DNA of 22,773 nt from JBPBQZ01 sp050955105 (GTDB taxonomy: Bacteria > Pseudomonadota > Gammaproteobacteria > Burkholderiales > Burkholderiaceae). The stretch spans positions 1 through 22,773 of the forward strand of contig JBPBQZ010000145.1 in assembly GCA_050955105.1 (NCBI GenBank). Reading direction: 5' to 3'. The notes beneath the pieces are model-generated. The model made no database searches. It saw only the letters and a program-made list of their open reading frames with translations, and was not told the DNA's origin. The translations under genes were made by a program, and so were the position numbers. Positions 8,564 to 16,300 of the stretch are shown in pieces; position 1 is the first letter of the stretch; the number at the start of each line of letters is the position of its first letter.

Positions 8564-9826
8564 ATGAATACACGCGCCACCCCGTCCGCGCTGCCGGGTG
8601 CCGGACTGCTTCCCGCCGAAGGCACGCTGTTTACCGTGCTCGGCGCGATCAGTTTCACGCACTTGCTCAACGACATGATCCAGTCGTTGATCCTGGCGAT
8701 CTACCCGATGCTGAAGGCTTCCTTTCATCTCAGCTTCGGACAGATTGGCCTGATTACGCTCACCTATCAGATCACGGCATCGCTGCTGCAGCCGCTGGTC
8801 GGCATGTATACCGACCGTCATCCGAAACCGTTCTCGCTGGCAATCGGCATGGGCTTTACGCTGGTCGGGCTGCTGGTGATGTCGATCGCACCGAATTTTG
8901 GCATTCTGCTGGTTGCCGCGGCGCTGGTGGGCATGGGCTCGTCGATCTTCCATCCGGAATCGTCGCGCGTGGCGCGCATGGCCTCGGGCGGCCGGCATGG
9001 TCTGGCGCAGTCGGTGTTTCAGGTGGGCGGCAACGCGGGCTCGTCACTGGGGCCATTGCTGGCGGCATTGGTGATCATGCCGCATGGCCAGATCAGCCTG
9101 GCGTGGTTCTCTCTGGCAGCGTTGCTGGCGATCGTCGTGCTGTGGCAGATCGGCCGCTGGTATCAGCATCAAACGCGCGCTCGCGCCAAGGGTCGGCGTA
9201 TCAACGAAGCGGTGCACAACCTGCCGCGCAAGAAGGTGCAACTGGCGCTGGTGGTGCTGGTGGTGCTGGTGTTTTCGAAGTATTTTTATCTGGCCAGCTT
9301 GAATAGCTATTACACCTTCTATCTGATCAGCAAGTTCCATCTGTCGGTCGAAAACGCGCAAGTGCATTTGTTCGCGTTCCTGGCCGCGGTGGCGGTCGGC
9401 ACGGTGGTGGGTGGCCCGATCGGCGATCGTATCGGCCGCAAGTACGTGATTTGGGGCTCGATCCTCGGGGTGGCACCGTTCACGCTGCTTCTGCCGTACG
9501 CTAATCTGTTCTGGACTGGCGCATTGACGATCATCATCGGTCTGGTGCTGGCGTCGGCGTTCTCGGCGATACTCGTGTATGCGCAGGAACTGGTGCCGGG
9601 CAAAGTGGGAATGATCGCCGGTTTGTTTTTCGGCTTCGCGTTTGGCTTGGGCGGCGTCGGTGCGGCGGTGCTTGGTCAACTGGCGGATGCCACCAGCATC
9701 ACCTTTGTCTACAAGCTGTGCGCATTCCTGCCGCTGATCGGACTGCTGACGGCATTTTTGCCGGACATCGAGACGCCTTCACGGGCGGCCCGACGCGGCA
9801 AGGGCGCAGCGGTACAGGCGCGCTGA
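8564..9826 (+). CDS. fsr: MFS exporter, fosmidomycin-resistance protein Fsr type
   Basis: This 420-residue, 12-span inner-membrane transporter resembles E. coli Fsr along its whole length. Conserved blocks include SFTHLLNDMIQSLILAIYP, GMGSSIFHPESSRVARMASG, the stretch around GRHGLAQSVFQVGGN, FSKYFYLASLNSYYTFYL, GDRIGRKYVIWGSILGVAPF and SAILVYAQELVPG. The GDRIGRKYV element is the usual MFS loop motif. Fsr is a proton-coupled efflux pump that confers fosmidomycin resistance when overexpressed in E. coli, and its natural substrate is unclear. AAGAGA lies just before the ATG. A small membrane-protein gene begins 11 bp after the stop, so the two are probably co-translated. Confidence 0.93.
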   Translation: MNTRATPSALPGAGLLPAEGTLFTVLGAISFTHLLNDMIQSLILAIYPMLKASFHLSFGQIGLITLTYQITASLLQPLVGMYTDRHPKPFSLAIGMGFTLVGLLVMSIAPNFGILLVAAALVGMGSSIFHPESSRVARMASGGRHGLAQSVFQVGGNAGSSLGPLLAALVIMPHGQISLAWFSLAALLAIVVLWQIGRWYQHQTRARAKGRRINEAVHNLPRKKVQLALVVLVVLVFSKYFYLASLNSYYTFYLISKFHLSVENAQVHLFAFLAAVAVGTVVGGPIGDRIGRKYVIWGSILGVAPFTLLLPYANLFWTGALTIIIGLVLASAFSAILVYAQELVPGKVGMIAGLFFGFAFGLGGVGAAVLGQLADATSITFVYKLCAFLPLIGLLTAFLPDIETPSRAARRGKGAAVQAR

Positions 9827-9837
9827 ACAGGACATTC

Positions 9838-10326
9838 ATGCCTTTTCTTTTACTTCCGGTGGTCGCGCTCGTCGCAATCATTGCGGCGGGCGTTTATTTT
9901 TTCCACAGCCTGTCAGCCGCGTTGGGCGTGGGTCCCGCGATCGCCATCATTGTGTTGGTGGTGGTGCTGATCATCGGCATTCCGATCGTCATCTGGCGTC
10001 GGCGGCGACTACCGGGTCAAGAGTCAGGCCAACCCGGTCGTTATACGTTCAGGTCGGCGTCGGACAAGCTGGTGGTCGATGCGCGGCAGCGGCTGGTGAC
10101 CTGGCGGCTAGACGGCGCACGCCAGCCGACAACGAGCCCACCGTCAGCGCAGGAATGCCTGTTTGCGGATTTGCGTGGCGCGCAAGCTTCGCAGCAGGGC
10201 GAAGCGTGGCTCTTGAGCTTTCAAGTGCCGAGCGGCACCGTGCAGGTACCGATGCCGAACGCGCGCGCAGCGCACCAATGGCAGCGCGTGTTGCAACTGG
10301 CTATGGCGCAGCAACTACCCGGTTGA
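9838..10326 (+). CDS. hypothetical two-span membrane protein downstream of fsr
   Basis: This 162-residue protein is of no family I recognise. It has two hydrophobic helices at about residues 3-30 (from PFLLLPVVALVAIIAAGVYF) and 34-53 (from PAIAIIVLVVVLIIGIPIVI). A basic WRRRRLPG stop-transfer segment follows, and then a soluble domain of about 100 residues with predicted beta character (YTFRSASDKLVVDARQRLVT, WLLSFQVPSGTVQVPMPNA) and a final helix. The same frame is open 40 codons upstream inside fsr. The ATG at 9838, with AGGA five bases ahead, fits a hydrophobic N-terminus and leaves only 11 bp after the fsr stop. The C-terminal part is presumably cytoplasmic. Coupling with fsr suggests a related envelope or transport role, which is inference only. 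Confidence 0.75.
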   Translation: MPFLLLPVVALVAIIAAGVYFFHSLSAALGVGPAIAIIVLVVVLIIGIPIVIWRRRRLPGQESGQPGRYTFRSASDKLVVDARQRLVTWRLDGARQPTTSPPSAQECLFADLRGAQASQQGEAWLLSFQVPSGTVQVPMPNARAAHQWQRVLQLAMAQQLPG

Positions 10327-10347
10327 TCGAGCGCGAAGAGCGCTTAA

Positions 10348-10403
10348 CCGATGCTGGATCGACGCGCACCGACGCGGCTTGCAAGCCGCGTCGGCTGCAT
10401 CGG
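10348..10403. repeat. nested palindrome between convergent genes, possible bidirectional terminator
   Basis: A 26-bp perfect palindrome at 10369-10394 has 11-base arms CGACGCGGCTT / AAGCCGCGTCG around a GC centre, extended by one flanking C-G pair. It is bracketed by a further pair, CCGATGC at 10348-10354 and GCATCGG at 10397-10403, so the transcript can form one long stem. It lies in the 85-bp gap between the convergent membrane-protein and HU genes. No T-run follows on either strand, so a standard intrinsic terminator is not proven. Confidence 0.75.
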
Positions 10404-10411
10404 GCACTTCA

Positions 10412-10693
10412 TCATTTACGCTTGTTGACGGCATCCTTGAAAGTTTGGCCGGCGCGAAAGCTGACGGCTTTCGACTCGGCTACCTGCAGCAGGTCGCCCG
10501 TCGAAGGGTTGCGCAGTGTGCGCGATGCGCGCTTCGAGGCCTGGAAGCTGCCGAAGCCCGATAGTTGTACTTTGTGACCGTTCTCGACTTCCTCGATGAC
10601 CGTCTCGATTACGGTGTGCAGCATGCTTGCCGCCGCGGTTTTGCTCAAGTCCAGCTTGTCGGCGAGCACCGCGATCAGTTCCCTCTTGTTCAA
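10412..10693 (-). CDS. HU-family nucleoid protein with TTG start
   Basis: This 93-residue DNA-binding protein, N-K-R-E-L-I-A-V-L-A-D-K-L, shows the complete HU/IHF fold. Two N-terminal helices are followed by the hallmark QLSGFGSF (about 43-50), the beta-arm RTLRNPSTGDLL with the conserved RNP, and the C-terminal helix SFRAGQTFKDAVN. HU dimers bend and compact DNA. The frame has no ATG near the family N-terminus. A TTG at 10691-10693, with GGAG about six bases upstream, gives the expected length. The longer upstream frame is not supported by homology. The arm and C-terminus are somewhat divergent (RTL in place of the common RTG, KAVSFRAG), so this may be an HU paralogue rather than the main HupB. 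A promoter is visible upstream. Confidence 0.92.
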   Translation of the reverse strand: MNKRELIAVLADKLDLSKTAAASMLHTVIETVIEEVENGHKVQLSGFGSFQASKRASRTLRNPSTGDLLQVAESKAVSFRAGQTFKDAVNKRK

Positions 10694-10738
10694 TTCCCAC
10701 TCCGAGTCTACCCACACGGCCGAACGCCGCAGCGCGAC

Positions 10739-10767
10739 AGGATAGCGACCTCCGCTACGCCTGACAA
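10739..10767 (-). promoter_or_regulatory. sigma70-type promoter of the HU gene
   Basis: Read on the minus strand, TTGTCA (10762-10767) and TATCCT (10739-10744) are exactly 17 bp apart. They match the -35 consensus at five of six positions and the -10 consensus at four of six. Transcription would begin near 10730, leaving a leader of roughly 40 bases before the TTG start codon. Confidence 0.55.
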
Positions 10768-10856
10768 CCGCAACCAGCATGAGTCGCACGCTCAACGTGT
10801 TTAAAATGAGCCCGGCTGTTGCAGGTAAAGACGTCTTCGAATGCAAGGAGTAGCGA

Positions 10857-11537
10857 ATGATTGCAAATTGGGAGCTGATAGCACGCTTGGTGCTGGCAGC
10901 CGTACTGGGAAGTGTGATTGGCTTCGAGCGCGAAAGGCTGGCATGGGCTGCCGGCTTGCGCACGCACATGTTGGTATGCGTCGGCTCGGCTTTGTTCATG
11001 CTGGTGTCGGCCTTCGGCTTCGGCGATGTGCTGGGTACACCGCACGTCGTGCTCGATCCTTCGCGGGTGGCCGCGCAAGTGGTGTCCGGAGTGGGCTTTC
11101 TCGGCGCCGGCTCGATTCTGCTGCGCGGCGAGATCGTGCGTGGTCTGACGACTGCCGCGAGCCTGTGGTCGGTGGCGGCTGTCGGGCTTGCGGTAGGCGG
11201 CGGGCTCTATACGGCGGCGATCGCTGCGGTCGTCATCGTGCTGGTGATACTGGCCGGTATCAAACCGCTCGAACGGCGCTTTCGCATCAGTCAAAAGCGT
11301 GAAATCAGCCTCTTGACCGAGCGCGGGCAAATGACCTTGGCGGTGCTGCATGCAGCGCTCGGCGCACGCGCCGGACGGGTGCTGCAGTTTGTCGTGCAGC
11401 AAAGCGAAATGTCGGATGTGGACAACGTGAGCGTGGTGTTTTCGCGTATGTCGACGCGCGAGTTCGAATCGATCATCAAGGACTTGCGCGCCCTGGCGGT
11501 GATTCGCGAGGTCAAGCTCGACAACGCGGCAGAGTAG
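10857..11537 (+). CDS. MgtC/SapB family membrane protein
   Basis: This 226-residue inner-membrane protein carries the family signature. The first helix leads into GSVIGFERERLAWAAGLRTH. Next come the GSALF block and VVSGVGFLGAGSILLRGE, then RGLTTAASLWSVAAVGLAVG and another hydrophobic span. The C-terminal domain of about 80 residues (from about 150) has an ACT-like alternating pattern, as in full-length MgtC-type proteins. Family members modulate the F1Fo ATP synthase or adapt cells to low magnesium or acid, and are linked to intracellular survival in several pathogens. The role here is not determined. AAGGAG lies six bases before the ATG. The gene is divergent from HU. A TAAAAT at 10802-10807 may be its -10, although no convincing -35 is present. 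No PhoP-type or mgtL-like leader is recognised. Confidence 0.92.
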   Translation: MIANWELIARLVLAAVLGSVIGFERERLAWAAGLRTHMLVCVGSALFMLVSAFGFGDVLGTPHVVLDPSRVAAQVVSGVGFLGAGSILLRGEIVRGLTTAASLWSVAAVGLAVGGGLYTAAIAAVVIVLVILAGIKPLERRFRISQKREISLLTERGQMTLAVLHAALGARAGRVLQFVVQQSEMSDVDNVSVVFSRMSTREFESIIKDLRALAVIREVKLDNAAE

Positions 11538-11573
11538 GCCGGCGCGGCGCGCAATTCCAGCGGCGGGTGAGAG

Positions 11574-11608
11574 TTGTCCACAGCATATGTGGTCAGCCCT
11601 GTGGACAA
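11574..11608. repeat. inverted pair of DnaA-box-like sequences
   Basis: TTGTCCACAG at 11574-11583 and CTGTGGACAA at 11599-11608 are perfect inverted copies, 15 bp apart. TTGTCCACA differs by one base from the E. coli DnaA box TTATCCACA and equals the form common in high-GC bacteria. A further TGTGG core lies between them. The pair is in the non-coding gap between the MgtC-family gene and ribA. It could be a DnaA-binding regulatory site, a hairpin after the MgtC-family gene, or both. There is no T-run. Confidence 0.6.
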
Positions 11609-11811
11609 GCCGTGGATGGTTGTCGAAAACGCAGGTGTAATGGGCCAAATTGACGCATGAGTCGGAATTGGGCAGGAGCCGCGTCCGAGCGCTGGCGATT
11701 TCCAAGAAGTGGCGCCGCTACTGGCTTTGCCGAATATCCGTTCATCTCAATTTGACGTAAGCGCCGCCATGCGCCACCATCCGAAATCTGTAATGGCTCC
11801 GGTACCTGTTT

Positions 11812-12477
11812 ATGTCATCGCCTAGAGGCGAGAACCCTGCTTCGCGGCAGGACTCTGTGCTCGCCGATTCTGCTGCAAGCGCCGTCGAGCACTTGTCCAG
11901 CGCCCGTTTACCCACTCGCTTTGGAACGTTCACCGCGCATGCCTTCCGTGATACGACCGGCATCGAACACCTGGCGTTGGTGGTCGGCCGTATCGACGCC
12001 GGCACGCCGGTGCTCGCGCGCCTGCATTCGGAATGCCTGACCGGCGACGTGCTCGGCTCGCTGCGCTGCGACTGCGGCGCACAACTGGCCATGGCGCTGG
12101 AACGCACGACGGCCGAAGGCGCCGGCGTGGTTGTCTACCTGCGCGGCCAGGAGGGGCGGGGCATTGGCCTGGCCAACAAGATTCACGCTTACACCCTGCA
12201 AGATGAGGGTCGCGATACGGTCGATGCGAACCTCGCGCTGGGTCTGCCGGTGGATTCACGGCGCTACGAAGTCGGCGCGGCGATTCTGAAGAGCCTTGGC
12301 GTGGCTTCAGTGCGGCTGATGAGCAACAATCCCGACAAGGTGGCGGCGCTCATCGAGGCCGGCATCGAGGTCGCCGAGCGGCTGCCGCTGTCGATCGAGC
12401 CGAACCCTGAAAATCGTCGTTATCTCGAGACCAAGCAACGCCGCCTTGGCCACTATCTCGAAATAGACGAGGCCTGA
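11812..12477 (+). CDS. ribA: GTP cyclohydrolase II (stand-alone RibA)
   Basis: This 221-residue cytoplasmic enzyme opens GTP to 2,5-diamino-6-ribosylamino-pyrimidinone phosphate with loss of formate and pyrophosphate, the first step of riboflavin synthesis. The zinc ligands are Cys75, Cys86 and Cys88 (SEC and RCDCG). Tyr127 in KIHAY and Asp148/Arg150 in VDSRR match the E. coli catalytic Tyr105, Asp126 and Arg128. The usual ribB (DHBP synthase) half is absent. Compared with E. coli, the GTP-binding loop YLRGQEGRGIGL has one extra residue and an N-terminal extension of about 30 residues is present. This suggests a divergent second copy rather than the housekeeping enzyme. No Shine-Dalgarno sequence precedes the ATG at 11812, so translation may start later. 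No FMN riboswitch is visible upstream. Confidence 0.93.
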   Translation: MSSPRGENPASRQDSVLADSAASAVEHLSSARLPTRFGTFTAHAFRDTTGIEHLALVVGRIDAGTPVLARLHSECLTGDVLGSLRCDCGAQLAMALERTTAEGAGVVVYLRGQEGRGIGLANKIHAYTLQDEGRDTVDANLALGLPVDSRRYEVGAAILKSLGVASVRLMSNNPDKVAALIEAGIEVAERLPLSIEPNPENRRYLETKQRRLGHYLEIDEA

Positions 12478-12606
12478 GCGCGCGCCGTCGCGCGCAGGCG
12501 CGATGGCGTAGGACGCAGTCTCGAAATGGCTTTGCAACGGTGCGCGGCGCATGGAGCGTCTGAAGCCCCATGGCATACTCGATGTCCGCGGCGGCACCGA
12601 CCTGCT

Positions 12607-12645
12607 CACGCGTGGATGTCCGGCGCGGTCGGCGCGCCACGCGTG
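12607..12645. promoter_or_regulatory. paired CACGCGTG palindromes upstream of the response regulator
   Basis: The 8-bp perfect palindrome CACGCGTG occurs at 12607-12614 and again at 12638-12645. The centres are 31 bp apart, close to three helical turns, so both copies face the same side of DNA. They end about 17 bp before the regulator ATG. The arrangement looks like a two-site operator, perhaps for autoregulation, but no factor can be named. Confidence 0.4.
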
Positions 12646-12662
12646 CCGAGAGACCAGATCCC

Positions 12663-13310
12663 ATGAGAAAGAGAAGCGTCGCGATTGTCGATGACCACCC
12701 ATTCACGCGCCTGGGCGTGCGCGCCGCGTTGGCGCAAGCGCGTGAATTCGAGATAGTCGCCGAGGCCGGCGATGGACTCGAGGCCTGGTTGATCGTGCAG
12801 CGCCTCAAGCCCGATGTAGTGGTGATGGACATCGATATGCCCAAGCTCGATGGCTACGAGTTGATCAAGCGGATCCATCGGCTCGACAAGCCGATCAAGA
12901 CCTTGGTGCTGTCGATGTATACGGGCCAGTTGCCGGTACAGCGGGCGATACGCGCCGGCGCCAGTGGCTTTGTCTACAAGAGCCATGACACCATGCAGGT
13001 CTATCTCGGTTGCGTCGCCATTCTCGATGGCTACCGCTATTTCCCCGGTGAGGCCGGGTTGCCGGAATGCACGCCGCGCGACTTGCCAGCGTTGCTGGCG
13101 CTCACCGACCGTGAAATGTCGGTGGCGCGCCAATTGGTGGCCGGACTCGGCAATCGCGAGATCGGTCAACGACTCTTCATCAGTGACAAGACCGTCAGCG
13201 CGCACAAGCAGAACATCTTTCGCAAGCTCCGCATCGGCAACCTGATCGAACTGGCCGACTACGTGCGCCATGCTGATTCTTACGGCCTCTGCGGCACCGG
13301 CCTGGCTTAA
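12663..13310 (+). CDS. BvgA/EvgA-like NarL-family response regulator
   Basis: This 215-residue DNA-binding regulator has a receiver domain at residues 4-120: the acidic pair Asp10/Asp11, the phospho-acceptor Asp56 in VVVMDIDMP, Ser84 and Lys106 in FVYKS. The LuxR-type helix-turn-helix is at about 146-203 (LTDREMSVARQLVAG, then NREIGQRLFISDKTVSAHK). Lengths and motifs match BvgA and EvgA, which receive phosphate from unorthodox hybrid sensors. The frame is open 31 codons further upstream, but the receiver begins naturally at MRKRSVAIVDDHP. The ribosome binding site is weak. Its presumed sensor lies tail to tail on the other strand rather than in an operon. Two CACGCGTG palindromes precede it. 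Likely targets are unknown, and the adhesin beyond the sensor is the obvious candidate. Confidence 0.93.
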   Translation: MRKRSVAIVDDHPFTRLGVRAALAQAREFEIVAEAGDGLEAWLIVQRLKPDVVVMDIDMPKLDGYELIKRIHRLDKPIKTLVLSMYTGQLPVQRAIRAGASGFVYKSHDTMQVYLGCVAILDGYRYFPGEAGLPECTPRDLPALLALTDREMSVARQLVAGLGNREIGQRLFISDKTVSAHKQNIFRKLRIGNLIELADYVRHADSYGLCGTGLA

Positions 13311-16300
13311 TTCAATAGCCCGGCATCTGCATCGTCGTCATCGAACTCGCCGGCGTGCTCGTCATCCAGTTCCGCTTGGCCGGGCAGCACCGCGGCGGCA
13401 CGCGCGGCGGTGCGCTCGCCGTGTCGAACCAGCAGCGGTTTGAGTGCATTCAAACGCATCAGGCAGCCATCCAGCGCCGCCTCGTAGTTCAAGACGCTTG
13501 CCTCGAAACCTTTGTGCGGCGGCAGCGACGCCAAGCCTAGCGCCGAACACGCGTCGAACAATTCCTCGAAGCCCATCATCTTGGCCGGCCCCTTGCCGTG
13601 ATGCGCGTGATGCGCAATGTCCGCGTAGCGACGATTGCGCGCCGCGCTCGCGAAGTCTTTGCGGCCGTCGATGATGCTGCGCTCGAAGATCTCTACCAGT
13701 TGCATTGCCGTACCCGCATGTCCATTGGCAATGCGCAATACATTGCCGAGATCGCGGTCGATCGGACGATGGCTCAACAGGCGATCCCGCAGCACTTCCA
13801 CGCTGACGGGCTTGACCAGGAGTCCGACCATGCCGGCACGCAGGCAGCGCTCGCGTATTGCCGGCGACGCGTCGGCGCAGTACGCGAGAATCGGCAAGGG
13901 TTCGCTGCCTTGGCTACGTCTGTGTTCGCGCACTGCCACGGCTAGTTCATAGCCATCCATGCCAGGCATATTGCAGTCGGTAATCAGTGCGTCGAGCGGC
14001 ACCGTGCCTTGCTTGACTATGTCCAAGGCGGTGGCGCCGTCGCGTGCCGATATCGAATCGATGCCGAGTTGTCCCAACTGGTTGGTCAACAGGAAGATAT
14101 TGGCTTCATGGTCATCGACAATCAGCACCGTGCTGCCAGGATGCAAACCCAGCGATACCTCTTCCTCCTCGGCCGGCAGGGCGCCGCCGCCATGGTCGTG
14201 ATCCTCATCCAATGCGGCGACCTTGTCTTCATCGAGTGGCTCGCTTAGCGGCAAGGTGACTTCGAAGCGTGTGCCAACGCCAGGCTGGCTGGTGAGCGCG
14301 ATGGTGCCGTGCATTGCCTCGACGAGTCGGCTGCAGATTGCGAGGCCCATGCCGGTGCCACCATAGCGTCCGAAGACCGCGGCATCTTGCTGCCGGAACG
14401 GTTCGAACACTGCCCGCTGCGCATCGTCGGCGATGCCGGCACCCGTGTCTTCTACTTCGAGTCGCAGCAGATGCCGGCCAGTGCTCGGATCGGATTCCCT
14501 ACCTAAGTAACGAGCGCGCACCACGATGCCGCCGTGCTCGGTGAATTTGACGGCGTTGCTCAGCAGATTGTTGGTGATCTGACGCAGGCGCGCGCGATCG
14601 AAGCGCAATCGCGCCGGTATCGATGCGTCGACCTCGCAGGCCAGCGACAGGCCTTTGGCATGCGCCGCTGGCGTGAAGAAGTCCGTCGCTTCGCTGATTT
14701 CCCGCGCGAAATCGGCGTTGGTCGGGTTCAGGCTGACGGCGCCAGATTCGGCGCGCGAGTATTCAAGGATGTCGGTCAACAAGGTCAGCAGCGCGGTGGC
14801 CGAACCATGGGCCAGCTCGGTCTGGCGGCGCGCGCTCGGATCAACTAGCAGTTGCGTGCTGTTTTTCAGCCACTCGAGCGTGCCGATGATGATGTTCATC
14901 GGCGTGCGGATTTCATGGCTCATGGTGGCGAGGAACATGGTCTTCGCACGGTTCGCGGCCTCGGCCTGGTCTTTCGCCTGGCGCAATTCCACTTCCATCT
15001 GCTTGCGCTCGGTGAGATCGACCCAGCCGCCCACCATGCCCGCGAAGCTTGCGGGTCCACGGCCGCGCGCGTCATGCGGCGCGTGCAGCGGTACGGCCCA
15101 ATGCAGGCCCTCGATGATGCGGCCATGCAGATTCAACGTCACTTCTTCGATGTACTTGGCTTGTCCGCCTGCCACCGCCGCGTGCGCATTGCGAATTTTC
15201 AGGCGGCTGTCGGCATCGAGCACTGGATGCTGATCGAGGCTGTGGCCCAGCAAGGCCGCCTTCGGCAAGCCGAGAATCTGGCACGCCGCATCGTTGCAGT
15301 CGACCAGCTTGCCTTGCTCATCGCGCACATACATCGGGTTCGGGTTCGCATCGATCACGCGCCTGAGGAAATCGAGGCGTATTTCCAGGCGCCGTTGTTC
15401 GCGGCGCCGCGCAGCGATGCGCGTGCGCAAGCGCAGGTTCCACAGGAGCGCCGCCAGCAGCACCAGGCCGGCGCCCAGCGCGGCATTGCGCAGCGCCGTG
15501 CGATGCGGAATCCAACTGGGCGGCAGCGGCGTGAAATAGCTCCAGCGCGCGGCGATCGCGTCGAAGCGGGTACTGCTGGTACCGACGATCGCCTTATCGA
15601 GGATCGAGCGCAGCAACACCTGATCTTGCCGCACCGCGAACTGCAGCGGCAGCGTGGCCGAGCCGGTGGTGCCGGATATCTCCAAGGCCTGCGGGTAGTA
15701 CTGGCCGACGAAATAGTTGGCGACCGGATAGAACAATACCGCGGCGTCGGCCTTGCCGCTGGCGACTTGTTCCAGGGCATCGAGCGCGCTGGCCGATTCG
15801 ATCAAGGGCTTGCCGGGCGCCGGCGTGAATTTCAGGAAATTCAGCAACTCGGGGCCGCGCACCACCGCCACGCGCGCGTGCGCCAGCTCGCTCAGCGAAC
15901 GCGGGCCGGCCTTGCCGCGCGGCGTGACGATGGCCCCGGTGGTGTACATATAGGGCTGCGTAAAAGCGAAGCCTTGGTCGCGGCGCTCGTTGCCGAGCGA
16001 CATCACGCCCAACTCGACCTTGCCATTGGTCAGCATCTCGGCCATGTCGCTTACCGGATTGACGAATACCGGCTCGAACACCAGGCCGGTACGTTGCGCC
16101 ACCAATTCCAATACGTTCGAGACGATGCCGGCGAAGTGGCCCGTGCTGTCCTGGAAGGCAAAGGGCACGGTATAGATGGGCGTGGCCACGCGTATCACTG
16201 GATGGGCGGCAATCCAGGCTTTCTCGGCAGCGGTGAGCGGCAAGGGATCGGCCGGCGGGACGTCGCCCGCCGCCGGCATCCAGTGGCGCGCAATCGCCCC

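Noticed and set aside
11538..11811. FMN riboswitch upstream of ribA
   Set aside because: None of the conserved RFN-element blocks could be found in the spacer, and the gene lacks the usual long structured leader.
12570..12662. 31-codon N-terminal extension of the response regulator
   Set aside because: The extra residues are Arg/Ala-rich and unlike any receiver N-terminus. They would also place the CACGCGTG pair inside the coding region.
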